From Hoylesella shahii DSM 15611 = JCM 12083 (GTDB taxonomy: Bacteria; Bacteroidota; Bacteroidia; Bacteroidales; Bacteroidaceae): a stretch of DNA of 36,390 nucleotides. Positions within the stretch are counted from its first letter, which is position 1. Every line of letters starts with the position of its first letter. The notes beneath the pieces were generated by a model that saw only the letters and a program-made list of their open reading frames with translations, ran no database searches and was not told the origin of the DNA. The DNA lies in the NCBI RefSeq assembly GCF_000613445.1, contig NZ_BAIZ01000033.1, positions 1-36,390 on the forward strand, given 5' to 3'. A program made the position numbers and the translations under genes. Positions 10,517 through 20,144 of the stretch are shown here, in pieces.

Positions 10517-11568
10517 ATGAGCTATTTTAAAAAAACGCTCGCCCTGGCAGCCTTTATAGTGCTATCCTTAACGGCAGCGGCACAAAAGAAATTCGCGGTC
10601 TATGCCGCCGGATTTTACAATCAAGAGAACCTTTTTGACACTTGTCACGATGAGGGTAAGCGCGATTACGACTTCCTTCCAAATGGTTCGTACAAGTGGA
10701 ATGGCCTGAAATACACTCACAAACTGCACAATATGGCACGCGTGTTGGCCGATATGGGTACCGATGTGTTGCCTGGTGTGGGCTGTGCTATCATTGGATT
10801 GTCTGAGGTGGAGAATACAAAAGTGCTCACCGACCTCACTGCTCAACCAGCCTTAGCTACTCGCGGATATAAGTTTTGCCATGTAGAAGGACCCGACAGG
10901 CGCGGAATTGATTGCGCATTGCTTTATAATCCCGCCCTTTTCGAAGTGCGAAATGTAAAACTTGTACCCTACGTGCAAACTTTAGAGAAAGATAGCGCCT
11001 TCTATACTCGTGGTTTTCTCACTGTGAGTGGCACGCTGGCAGGCGAACATGTAACAGTGGTGGTGTGCCATCTCCCTAGTAGGTTTAGCGATTCGTTCTA
11101 TCGTGAGCAGGGCGCTAAGCAGGTGTTGACCATTCGCGACTCGCTTCAACGCGAAGATAAAGATTGCAAAGTGCTAGTTATGGGCGACATGAACGACGAC
11201 CCAATAGACAAAAGTATGAGCGAAGCATTAAGAGGTAAGGCCAACATCAACGAAGTGGGCGAGGCCGATATGTATAATCCTTGGTACAACGTGCTAGCAA
11301 AAGAGGGCGCTGGAACCTTGCAGTACCAAGCTCATGGAACCTTTTCGACCAAATTCTGCTATCTAAAAACCTGCTCAACACCAATGGCTCGAAAGACTAT
11401 TCTTCGCTTAAATATTGGAAAAACCAGATTTTTAAGCGCGACTATCTTTTCCAAACCGAAGGCAAGTATAAGGGAATGCCTAAGCGAACCACTGCTGGTG
11501 GCGTGTGGCTCGATGGCTTTAGCGATCACCTTCCCGTGGTGGTTTATTTGGTGAAAGAGAAACAATAA
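10517..11568 (+). CDS. Secreted endonuclease/exonuclease/phosphatase-family protein (one frameshift)
   Basis: The start at 10517 gives a signal peptide MSYFKKTLALAAFIVLSLTAAAQ; the open frame upstream to 10394 lacks any protein-like features. The EEP fold motifs are visible in order: YNQENLFDT, GLSEVEN, VVVCHLPSRF, MGDMNDDP and DGFSDHLPVVV, the last carrying the terminal catalytic Asp-His pair. The repaired length is about 350 aa. At 11328-11333 the frame breaks within TLQYQGSWNLFDQILL: the observed CAAGCTCATGG becomes CAAGGCTCATGG when one G is restored. It probably acts on a phosphodiester or phosphomonoester in the periplasm or outside the cell; the substrate is not evident. The glycosylase-like gene follows 47 bp later. 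Confidence 0.85.
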
Positions 11569-11615
11569 CAGGGTTGTGACTCGCTTCTGCGGGCCACACT
11601 CGTCATTCAACAACG

Positions 11616-12191
11616 ATGATAGAACGCCATCCTCTAGAACCATTCTTGCCCAACGGTTGCAAAATACTAATGTTGGGCAGTTTCCCTCCCTCGCAAAAGC
11701 GGTGGAGTATGAACTTTTTCTATCCCAATTTCATCAACGATATGTGGCGCATCTTTGGCTTAGCGTTCTTCGATGATAAAGCTCATTTTGTTGACGAGGC
11801 CAACAAGACGTTCAAACTAGATGAGCTTAAAGCCTTCTTAACAGTAAAGGGAGTGGGTCTATACGATACGGCTACAGCCGTTAATCGTACTACGGGCACT
11901 GCTGCCGATAAAGATTTGGAGGTGATAGAACCCACAGATCTTGATGCCCTTTTGCTGAAAGTACCCGATTGTACAAACGTTGTGGTGACAGGACAGTTGG
12001 CTGCCGATGTGCTTAGAGCACACTTCAACATTGCCCAACAACCCAAGGTGGGGACTTATGTGCCCTTTATCTTCCAACCCGATGGCCGCCAAATGCGGCT
12101 CTATCGCATGCCAAGTTCGTCGAGAGCCTATCCACTAAAGGTTGAAAAGAAGGCTCAATTTTATCGTGCTATGTTCGACGAAACTCTATAA
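11616..12191 (+). CDS. Uracil-DNA-glycosylase-superfamily protein
   Basis: The 191-aa product begins MIERHPLEPFLPNGCKILMLGSFPPSQKRW, and MNFFYPNFINDMWRIFG follows. A GSFPP-type loop near residue 21 and a later VVTGQLAADVL segment resemble the active-site and DNA-binding loops of small UDG-fold glycosylases that remove uracil or other deaminated bases from mismatches. There is no signal peptide, so it is cytoplasmic. The frame is intact. It lies between the EEP gene and uridine kinase on the same strand with short gaps (47 and 69 bp), possibly co-transcribed. The UDG subfamily cannot be fixed by eye. Confidence 0.7.
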   Translation: MIERHPLEPFLPNGCKILMLGSFPPSQKRWSMNFFYPNFINDMWRIFGLAFFDDKAHFVDEANKTFKLDELKAFLTVKGVGLYDTATAVNRTTGTAADKDLEVIEPTDLDALLLKVPDCTNVVVTGQLAADVLRAHFNIAQQPKVGTYVPFIFQPDGRQMRLYRMPSSSRAYPLKVEKKAQFYRAMFDETL

Positions 12192-12260
12192 CTCGCCTTG
12201 ATAATAAGCACGATAACAATAAAACAAAATACAACATCCACACATATAATATATCACAAG

Positions 12261-12884
12261 ATGCAAAAGACAACGGTAATAGGTATTGCCGGCGGAACTG
12301 GTTCGGGCAAAACAACGGTGGTTAAAAAGATTGCAGAGGCCTTACCTCCACATTATGTGGCTGTGGTGCCACTCGATTCGTATTACAACGACACGTCGGA
12401 AATGACAGATGAAGAACGACATGCCATCAACTTCGACCATCCCGACGCTTTTGATTGGAAACTGCTTACAAAGCATGTAAACGATTTGCGCAACGGTGTG
12501 GCAATCGAACAGCCCACTTATTCGTATCTGCTTTGCAACCGCTTAAAAGAAACAATACATGTTGAACCTAAGCCTGTGATTATCATTGAGGGCATTATGA
12601 CTTTGCTGAATAAGAAGCTGCGCGACATCATGGACCTGAAAATATTTGTTGACACCGACCCCGACGAACGATTGATACGCAATATTCAACGCGATACCAT
12701 CGACCGCGGACGAACGGTTTCGATGGTCGTAGAACGCTATTTGGAGGTGCTTAAGCCCATGCACGAACAGTTTATCGAACCCACTAAACGCTATGCCGAC
12801 CTAATTATACCTCAAGGTGGTGAAAACGAAAAGGGTATTGGCATATTGTGTCGCTATATTGAGGGGCTTGTACCGTTGGAATAG
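12261..12884 (+). CDS. udk: Uridine kinase
   Basis: The enzyme phosphorylates uridine and cytidine to UMP and CMP in pyrimidine salvage, using ATP or GTP. The start at 12261 (MQKTTVIGIAGGTGSGKTT) is preferred over the in-frame start at 12198 because it places the Walker A loop GGTGSGKTT at residues 11-19, as usual, and gives the typical 207 aa. Other family segments are the substrate loop PLDSYYND, NFDHPDAFDW, PVIIIEGIMTL and the DTDPDERLIRNIQRDTIDRGR lid. The frame is intact. Confidence 0.95.
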   Translation: MQKTTVIGIAGGTGSGKTTVVKKIAEALPPHYVAVVPLDSYYNDTSEMTDEERHAINFDHPDAFDWKLLTKHVNDLRNGVAIEQPTYSYLLCNRLKETIHVEPKPVIIIEGIMTLLNKKLRDIMDLKIFVDTDPDERLIRNIQRDTIDRGRTVSMVVERYLEVLKPMHEQFIEPTKRYADLIIPQGGENEKGIGILCRYIEGLVPLE

Positions 12885-12946
12885 CGTGGCGGTATTATTG
12901 CTATAGGTCAAGAAAATAGCAAAAGTAAAACTTTTTGGTGTTATTT

Positions 12947-12978
12947 TTTGCAATTTCTGTTCTTTTATTGTATCTTTG
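12947..12978 (+). promoter_or_regulatory. Promoter of the small coiled-coil gene
   Basis: TTTG at 12947-12950, a 20-bp spacer and TATCTTTG at 12971-12978 form an ideal Bacteroidetes promoter. It is 46 bp upstream of the ATG at 13025. Confidence 0.8.
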
Positions 12979-13024
12979 TCACGTATTAGAGAAAACGAAG
13001 TTATAATTAAAAACAAGTTAAGCA

Positions 13025-13444
13025 ATGAAGAGATTTATACTTGCATCCTTGTTGATGCTTACATTGGGGGTAACAGTTTTTGCAGGTGATAACAGACAAA
13101 TCAACGACTTGAAGAACCAACAAAAGGCGTTGAAACTGCAAACTAAGCTTACTAACACTCAGTTGGAATACGAAAAGGAATTGGCTTCGCTGGAAAGCTT
13201 ACGCAAAAGAGCTGTAGAAATCAATATCGAAGCCAACTCTTCTGTGGTTACTGGCTTAAGCACAAAAGACGCTGCTGCCACTGCAAAGGCTGCTAACGAT
13301 AGAGTTAAAATGCTGAAAGAGGTGGCTAAGATAAATAAAAAGCTTGCCAAAGGCGAAAAGAAGATAGAAGGATTGCAGAAGAAAATCGAAAAACTTCAAA
13401 TCCAAATTGATAAGTTGAAACAAAGAGTTGAATTTGTAAGATAA
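13025..13444 (+). CDS. Small secreted coiled-coil protein (139 aa)
   Basis: The signal peptide MKRFILASLLMLTLGVTVFAG is followed by an almost wholly alpha-helical, Lys/Glu/Leu-rich mature chain. Heptad-like repeats are clear in NDLKNQQKALKLQTKLTNTQLEYEKELASLESLRKR and in the tail KKIEGLQKKIEKLQIQIDKLKQRV. A non-helical Ser/Thr/Ala linker sits near residues 70-85. There are no cysteines in the mature part and no enzyme motif. The gene is a stand-alone transcription unit, with an ideal promoter upstream and two hairpin terminators downstream, so it is probably well expressed. The family is unknown to me; an envelope structural role is a guess. Confidence 0.75.
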   Translation: MKRFILASLLMLTLGVTVFAGDNRQINDLKNQQKALKLQTKLTNTQLEYEKELASLESLRKRAVEINIEANSSVVTGLSTKDAAATAKAANDRVKMLKEVAKINKKLAKGEKKIEGLQKKIEKLQIQIDKLKQRVEFVR

Positions 13445-13449
13445 TGCAT

Positions 13450-13520
13450 AAAGGCGCTTAAGCGCTTTTAATCTGAAACAGAAAAGGCAGGGTGAGAACA
13501 TTTCTCACCCTGTTTTTTTT
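13450..13520 (+). terminator. Double intrinsic terminator
   Basis: A palindrome GCGCTTAAGCGC followed by TTTT lies at about 13454-13469. Just after it, CAGGGTGAGAA (13488-13498) pairs perfectly with TTCTCACCCTG (13502-13512) and is followed by eight T (13513-13520). The second hairpin is a strong Rho-independent terminator. Confidence 0.9.
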
Positions 13521-13788
13521 GTATTCTACGCAAGTGGCTAAGGCACAGCAGGGTAGTTGGCAGGGTGTTAGGTTCATAATTCGTGCGTAACTAATGAGGC
13601 TTCACCGCAGTTATATTATTTCTTTAGCTTGAAGTTGGCTCGATGTTTAGTGCGTGGCAGGTGCGTTGTTGCCTGTTATTAGTACACTCTTACCCCGGCA
13701 TACTTGCCCGTTTCAGTCTTTTTTTATAATTTCGCAGTTGGTTATAGCGACTTCATTGCACTAGCAAGTAGTCAGTATAGAGCAAAAC
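13521..13788 (+). promoter_or_regulatory. Intergenic region with weak dnaG promoter
   Basis: No gene is seen here. A variant -7 box TAATTTCG near 13728-13735, about 55 bp upstream of the dnaG ATG, is the only candidate promoter. Confidence 0.35.
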
Positions 13789-15769
13789 ATGATAGACAGA
13801 GCAACCGTTGAGAGAATACAAGAGGCAGCCAACATCGTGGATGTGGTGTCCGAATTTGTAACCCTTCGTAAGGCAGGGGCGAACTATAAGGGGTTGTGCC
13901 CGTTTCATAACGAGCGCACACCGTCGTTTATGGTGTCGCCAGCTCGTGGCATTTGTCACTGCTTTGGTTGTGGTAGGGGAGGCAATCCTGTTACCTTTAT
14001 CATGGAACACGAACAAATGACTTACCCCGAGGCATTGAGATGGCTAGCCAACAAATACCATATTGAGATACAGGAACGCGAGCTGAGCGACGACGAACGA
14101 CGTGAACAGAACGAACGCGAAAGCATGTTCATCATTAACGAATGGGCGGCAGCCACTTCGAAGAGGTCTTACACAATCATGAAGATGGCATTGCTATCGG
14201 CATGCAGTATTTTAGAAGTCGCGGATTTAGGGATGATATCATTCGGAAGTTTCGGTTGGGCTTCGACCTTAACGACCGCGAGCAACTGGCCCGCACGGCA
14301 ACCGACAAGGGGTATAACGTGGATTTCTTGGTGAAAACCGGGCTTTGCTATCACACCGACGATGGTCGTTATGTGGACCGCTTTGCTGGGCGTGTTATCT
14401 TTCCTTGGTTTGGCGTGAGCGGAAAGGTGGTGGGGTTTGGCGGAAGACTGCTTGACTCGCGCACAAAAGGCGTTCAACAAAAGTATGTTAACTCGCCCGA
14501 CTCGGATATTTACCACAAAGAACAACAGCTTTATGGCATTTTTCAAGCAAAAAAGCCATTGCCAAAGAAGATTGTGTGTACATGGTGGAGGGATATACCG
14601 ATGTGGTTTCGATGCATCAGTGTGGGGTTGAAAACGTTGTAGCTAACTCTGGTACTGCTCTTAGCATACATCAGATACGCACATTGCACCGTTTTACGTC
14701 TAATATTGTGCTACTGTATGATGGCGATGAGGCGGGCATTCATGCCGCTTTGCGCGGAACTGACATGTTGTTGGGCGAGGGTATGAATGTAAAGGTGTTG
14801 CTATTTCCCGATGGAGACGACCCCGACAGCTTTGCACGAAAGCACAACGCGGAAGAGTTTAGGCAATATATCGCCGACAACCAAACAGACTTTATTCAGT
14901 TTAAAACGCGTGTTTTGCTCAATGGAGTTACCGACCCCACACGTCGTTCTGAGGCAATATCGTCTATCGTACAGAGCGTTTCGGTTATTCCCAACCCCAT
15001 ACTGCGCGATACTTACCTGCACGATTGTGCTCAACGATTGGGAGTGGCCGAGGCTACGCTCATCAACAGCATGAACAAATATATACGCGAAAGCCGAGAA
15101 AACAGGTCGACCGAAACGGCAAGAGCCGATAACCAGCCTGGACTTGCCACTCCCAAACCCATCATTGAGACGGTTACACCCCTGCAACAAGCTGCTAAGG
15201 TGGAACGAATGTTGGTGGAACAGGTGGTGAGATTTGGCGAAAGAATTGTGTTGCGCAATGTGGAAGACGAAGAGGGAAACTTGCTAAACCTCACCGTGGC
15301 ACAATATATTCAATACGATTTTTTGCAAGATGGCTTGGCGTTTCAGCATCCAATATTTAATCGCATATTGGAAGAGGCTGCCGAAAGAAGCCTGCAACCA
15401 AACTTTAAGGCCGAGGCTTTTTTTGTGCACCATGAAGATATTGAGGTGAGCAAAATTGCTACCGAACTGTGTATGGACCCCTATCAATACCTCAAACTGA
15501 AACAAGTAGAACCTGTTCGTCCGCTCGACGAGGAAGAAATTCGACAAAAGGAGAAGGAGAAAGAGGAGGAATTACGCCAGCGAACAGTGCATTTGCTACT
15601 TGATTTCCGACTTGATTATGTGGAACATCGACTCAAAACGCTGCAATCTGAGATTGCTCAAGCTGCCAACGAACCCGACAAGATGATGCAATTGATGGCC
15701 GAATTTAAAGATATGCAGGTGATTAGAAACGAGCTGGCGCGAAGGTTGGGCAGCGAAATATTAATTTAA
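13789..15769 (+). CDS. dnaG: DNA primase (two frameshifts)
   Basis: DnaG makes RNA primers at the replication fork. The N-terminal CHC2 zinc-binding domain is clear (CPFHNERTPSF ... CHCFGCGRGGNPVTFIM). The catalytic core (FGGRLLDSRTKGVQQKYVNSPDSDIYHK) and TOPRIM elements (MVEGYTDVVSMHQCGVENVVANSGTALS and LLYDGDEAG) follow, then a helical C-terminal DnaB-binding region ending ARRLGSEILI. The repaired length is about 660 aa. Break 1 at about 14151-14156: AGCCACTTC needs a base to give WAAAHFEEVLHNHEDG. Break 2 at 14553-14557: AAGCCATT needs a G to give AKKAIAKEDCVYMVEGYTDV. The gene is normally essential, so two disabling lesions are unlikely to be real. Confidence 0.92.
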
Positions 15770-17118
15770 ACTTGCTTCAAGGCTGTTTGCCAGGCTTGGG
15801 CGAGGTCTAGGGAGTTTGGGTTTTTGCTTGTAAGCGGTGATGGCTGTTGGAACTTTGCAAATGGTGAAATACTTGCTAGCACGCATAAAAACGTGCCACG
15901 CCATAGATTGGTAATCAATAAAAAGGCTGCATGTGGGGCGAAACATAAGGTTTAGCTCAGGGCAGTGCCAGTTCTAATGGGGGGATTTGGATTGTATTCT
16001 TTGATAAGTGGTAGCACAACCGATAGCGATTTAATCTAAAACAAGAAACAACATCTATCGCCCAAGGCATCTCATAGAAGTTTTTCTTGAACATTTTTTT
16101 TGATAATCATCTATTGATGATTTGTTAATTCGGTAAAGATATTTTACAAAAGGCTGTTTTATTTTTGCTCATTCTAGAACAGAAATCCTTGTAAATACTA
16201 TATAAAACACACCTGAATGATAAAAAAACAACCCGGATTTAGACGCTAGCTCACGCAGTTTTTTGCCATTTACTATGCTTTTGCATTTCTCTTTCTAGAA
16301 AAGTTGCGCCAATTTTCTATCCGCAACGACAAGAAAATGCAACAAAATACTTGTTGTGAACTTGCAATATGCATAAAAGCGAATTGCGTTTTGCACCAAA
16401 ATGCTGCGCATTTAGCATCAAAACGCAGTGCATTTAGCACCAAAACGCAGTGCGTTTAGCACCAAAACGCAAGGTTATTTGCAGCAAAACGCGATGCTAT
16501 TTGTAGCAAATAGCACTTGAAATAGGCGAAAAGTGGTCTAAAAATTCGATTTTATAAGCTATTTGCCTGTTGCGGATGCAGGCTTCATAGTTGTATTTGA
16601 TAATACGAATAATTATACCTTAAGGGTGATTTTTGCGCTAAAAATGGTGTGTTTTGCGTATTTTTTCTTATAACTTATTGCTAACCAAGATGTTATAAAC
16701 TTTAAAAATACGCGAGAATATACGCTCGAGGCTCGGTGTTTTCTCGCCGTTGGCACTCATAATGTTAAATTTTAGTACAAATATTTTACAGTTGTGGTGT
16801 CGTGCTTCACTGCGCAATTAATTGGTGGCAAGTGTTGTTTGATGTTTATATGCTTTTTAGGGATTAACTTGGGTTTAAGTAAGTGCGCTGCTAGGGTGTG
16901 CGGTTGTGTGCCTAGTGGTGGGTTATATGCTGGCGTTTGATTTGAACAAGAGGGGGCCAAGGGCTAAATATAAACAGCGAATAATAACGGCAAGATGCAC
17001 ACAAGCAAAGGCAAAATGCACTGGAGCAATGAAAATAAATTAAAAACAGGTGATAAGCGGTCTAACAACCAATTTGGTTTAAGTGCAGAGATAAGGCGTA
17101 TGGGCCAAGGATAAACAC
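15770..17118. other. 1.35-kb non-coding region
   Basis: No gene-like frame is seen on either strand. The main feature is the 22-bp tandem array at 16386-16517. A/T-rich stretches around 16080-16160 and 16640-16700 (TTATAACTTATTGCTAACCAAGATGTTATAAAC near 16668) resemble intergenic repeat sequence of Prevotella as I recall it. No strong terminator for dnaG was found. Confidence 0.5.
16386..16517. repeat. 22-bp tandem repeat, six degenerate units
   Basis: Units start at 16386, 16408, 16430, 16452, 16474 and 16496. The best-conserved core is GCATTTAGCACCAAAACGCA. Units 2-4 are nearly identical and units 1, 5 and 6 are diverged. The units carry a partial dyad (GCGTTTTGC against GCAAAACGC). Confidence 0.85.
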
Positions 17119-17119
17119 G

Positions 17120-17174
17120 AAAAAGGGTTGTTAAGCTCTTGCAGTTGTACTTACCAACAATCGCCTAACAACCC
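17120..17174 (-). terminator. Intrinsic terminator of the CE2 esterase gene
   Basis: On the minus strand GGGTTGTTA (plus 17166-17174) pairs with TAACAACCC (plus 17125-17133), and a run of five T follows. It lies 16 bp after the esterase stop codon. Confidence 0.75.
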
Positions 17175-17189
17175 CATGTGTGATAAAAC

Positions 17190-18283
17190 TTACTTAACAA
17201 TGTCCCATCCCATCACCGCAGAAACAAGCGGTGCAAGGGTCATACAGATTTTTTGTTGTCCCGACAAGTTGGGATGATAGTTAGACCCAAGGTCTTTTTC
17301 AACCGTGATAATCCCTGGCATAAACTCTGCAAAATGCACATCTTTGTGCGATGCCATGCGCTGTTGCAGCACTTTAAAGCTTGCAGAGAGGTAAGCGCCA
17401 GCCGAATGCGGGCGGATACAGATAACAGGCACAGGGCCATAATTTTTTCTAACCAGTTCGATAAGTCGTACATAAGCCCCTACATATTGTTCAACAGTGG
17501 GTGTGATGATGGGCGAATAATCGTTTGTACCCAGGTTAATCAATACTAAATTTGGGCGATAGGCTTTGAAGTCGTAAGGAGTGGTGCCATGATGGTCGAA
17601 GAGTTGCAGGTAGCGTTGCGACATATTGCCTTTAGAAATCTGCACACTGTCGCCCCAATTGCGTACCATGCCACGGCCCGAGTGGGCGGTTAGCACATAG
17701 TCGGCATCAAAATAGCGCGCCAACAGGCAGGCATAGGCTTTGTTGCAGTTTTCGGTTTCAAGTTTAAAAGGTTCTGTGGCCTTACTTCCTTCTGAACCAT
17801 AGCCGCAGGTGTACGAGTCGCCAATAACCTCGATGAGGCGTTTGGGAGCATCAACGGCATGCAGCGACGCCCCTTTGGGCAAGATAAAGGCATGCACCGT
17901 GGTGCATCCGTATTCGCCTTCGGTGCACTTTTGCAGTTCCAATTGGTGTTGTACGGCTTTCAAGCCTGTTGCTAGCACTATGCGTTGAGGGGTGTTGCCT
18001 TTCACCTTTATTTTCTTTACCCACTTGCCATCGATGAAAACGTTGTGGTAGCTCTCGCCTTCGTCTGAGATAAGTACACTTATTTGCGTGCCCGAGAAGC
18101 CCGTGCGGAGGTGCGTTCCCACCCAGTCGTAGCGCACAGTGCCCGCGGTGGAGTTGTGTTCCACACGCCCAATGTACTGAATGGCGTTGTGGGTGGCCTT
18201 AATTTGATTGTCGTTGGCGGCATTGACTGTTAGCGAGGCTAGTGCTGACATATAAAAAGCAGTGCTGCCTGCCTCATTCTCAT
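17190..18283 (-). CDS. Secreted SGNH/GDSL esterase, carbohydrate-esterase-2 type (probable frameshift in signal peptide)
   Basis: The product has an N-terminal beta-rich domain (about residues 20-135, IQYIGRVEHNS ... HAFILPKG) and a C-terminal SGNH hydrolase domain. This matches CE2 esterases that deacetylate xylan or other glycans. The nucleophile is in IGDSYTCGYG, block III is INLGTNDYS, and the catalytic His is in SNYHPNLSG. The Asp usually three residues before that His is absent, as in CE2 enzymes that use a Ser-His pair. The intact frame begins MSALASLTVNAAN at 18251, but a better signal peptide (MRMRQAALLFYMSALASLTVNA) results from a start at 18283 if one base is restored near 18250-18258. 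A strong terminator follows. Confidence 0.75.
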
Positions 18284-18410
18284 CAGGCTAAAGGGGCGTG
18301 GTGTGACAGCTGTCGCAGCCTTATAGAAAGATGTGTTGATGTTGTAAATGAGATTCATGTTGGTGATATGGATTTGTTTTGTGGTTATTGACTTGGTATG
18401 CATTGAAACA

Positions 18411-18456
18411 AACATTGCCTGGAGCTGTTTAAAACAACCGCAGGCAATGTTTTTTG
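18411..18456. terminator. Bidirectional intrinsic terminator between PCMD gene and esterase
   Basis: AACATTGCCTG (18411-18421) pairs perfectly with CAGGCAATGTT (18441-18451). T-rich sequence follows on both strands (TTTTTTG plus, TGTTTC minus). It can end the PCMD transcript or attenuate read-through into the esterase gene. Confidence 0.75.
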
Positions 18457-18546
18457 TTTATCAAGAAAGCCTAGCTTAGGATGGCGAGAGAGAGTTGAAC
18501 GAGCATTGTGCATGCCGTTGATATTCTCGCCATGCTTTCTTGCAGA

Positions 18547-20006
18547 TTAATTTTTCACCACCTTGCGTGTTTTGCCTTGAGCATCTTTAATGATATACAC
18601 GCCTTTGCGGTTGGTGTTGTTAACGCGAACGCCGTCTAGAGTGTAGATTTCAGCTTCTTTGTTGTTTTCAACGCTGGGCAGGTTGTTGATGCCAGTGGTA
18701 ATATTGATGGTGTAAATGCGGTATTGGCTTAAGTCGCAGCTTACAACAAGGATGGTGCTTTGCCGTTTTCAACCTTTTTTGCCACCTTCATGCCTTGACC
18801 TAATGTTGGTACTTTAATGTCGTCGGCCGTGATGTTGGCTAAAGAATAGTTGTATTCTGTGACATCTTGGTTGAAGTTAGGAAGTAGCTTATCCTTGATA
18901 AGAATGCCCTGAATGCCAAAGTTATATATCAATTCCATATCGTCTACATACAATTCATCGCTTCCGCTGCCTTCTCCTGGCTTGGCATTGGTAGAGAAAG
19001 TAACGAGGATGGCCTTGGGCTCTAAGGCGTTGTCGGCACCATAACCAAAGGGAATAGAGTAGCGATACCATGTGCCTTTGGTGTCGGCAATCTGGTTGGT
19101 GCTAGCCTCAGCCACTTTATTGGTGTAAGTTTTGTCTTCGGGTAGTTGGTAACGAGTGCCGTCGGTGATTACTGCATTGGCACTGGCATAGGGTGCTTTG
19201 GGAGTGGCTACGCCTTGTTTAAACTTCACCCAGAATGTAAGCGTGTCGGGACGGCCAATCAATTCGGTGTAGAAGGGGTCGCCATTTGTGTCTTTGTCGT
19301 TGTTGGCGAGGTCGAGGAACGAATGGTTCTTGGCGTTAGAGGCGTTTGATGAACCTGCATTCAGTCTGCCAGTCGTCAATGTGCCGTTAGCAATAATGTT
19401 GAAAAAGAAAAAGTCTATCTTTCTCGACTTAATTAAAACGCTACTTTTGCCCTTAGAGCCAGGACGTGTTTCGGTGCTACTAACAGCCGATTCGTCTTGT
19501 GCAGAGTTTGCAAACGAGCCAGTAACGGTTTGGAAAGAGTGCCAGCGTTTGGGCTCTTTGCTATCACCAAACACCTCGAAATCGCTGTTGGGCACTTGGA
19601 AACCTTCGCCAAAGAGCACCTTAATGGTCATTCCGCCAAAGTCGATGGCGATGTTGGCGTTCAGCTTTTCGGCTGTTTCTTGAGCAATCAGGTTGATGGG
19701 TACATTGCCAAGTCCGTTAATGGGCACAGGACTATTGGCTTGCAGCAAACGCACATTGCCCACAGTGTAGGGAGTGGCAGGGATGTTGATTGTGCCAACA
19801 TTTACTTCTTGGCCACCAATATTCATGGAGAAGTTGGCCAAAGAGAGTTTGTAAGTTCCGTCGCCTTGCTGGTCTACGTCTATAGAAGCGGTCTTGTTAC
19901 TAAGTGTTTCACCATTAACCATGACCACAAGTTTTCCTGTGTAGCTTTTAGCAAATGCCGTGCAGGCAGCTAGTGCAACGAATAAAGAAGTAAAAAATCT
20001 TTTCAT
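18547..20006 (-). CDS. Secreted PCMD / calycin-like domain protein (one frameshift)
   Basis: The start at 20006 gives the signal peptide MKRFFTSLFVALAACTAFA. A calycin-like beta domain follows (YTGKLVVMVNGETLSNKTASIDV ... about residues 20-140). A PCMD-type domain, a putative carbohydrate metabolism domain common in Bacteroidales, comes next (NSDFEVFGDSKEPKRWHSFQTVTG ... RPGSKGKSSVLIKS ... TGRLNAGS ... GRPDTLTFWVKFKQG ... DELYVDDMELIYN). The C-terminus (EIYTLDGVRVNNTNRKGVYIIKDAQGKTRKVVKN) resembles the short C-terminal sorting-type tails of secreted Prevotella proteins. The tail is recovered only by restoring one base at 18754-18761 (AAAGCACC to AAAGGCACC); unrepaired, the frame ends at 18741. 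Probable length is 486 aa. The function is unknown. Confidence 0.8.
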
Positions 20007-20059
20007 ACTATTAAGTTGATGTGGCGAATACCATTCGGCTCGCCCTATTAAACAGAATG

Positions 20060-20067
20060 CAAAGCTA
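20060..20067 (-). promoter_or_regulatory. -7 box for PCMD gene
   Basis: The minus strand reads TAGCTTTG, a full TAnnTTTG match 54 bp upstream of the start at 20006. No good -33 element was seen. Confidence 0.55.
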
Positions 20068-20132
20068 AGCATTTTTTTTGATATGGCGTATTTTCTGTTT
20101 AAGTTTCAATGTTTTATGTGCCATATTTTATG

Positions 20133-20140
20133 TAACTTCG
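20133..20140 (+). promoter_or_regulatory. -7 box for metallophosphoesterase gene
   Basis: TAACTTCG (7 of 8 to TAnnTTTG) ends only 4 bp before the ATG at 20145. Transcription would begin at or next to the start codon. Confidence 0.45.
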
Positions 20141-20144
20141 CAGT

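Noticed and set aside
13789..15769. Programmed ribosomal frameshifting as explanation for the split dnaG.
   Set aside because: No slippery heptamer with downstream structure is evident at either break, two breaks occur in one gene, and unrelated genes carry similar single-base losses.
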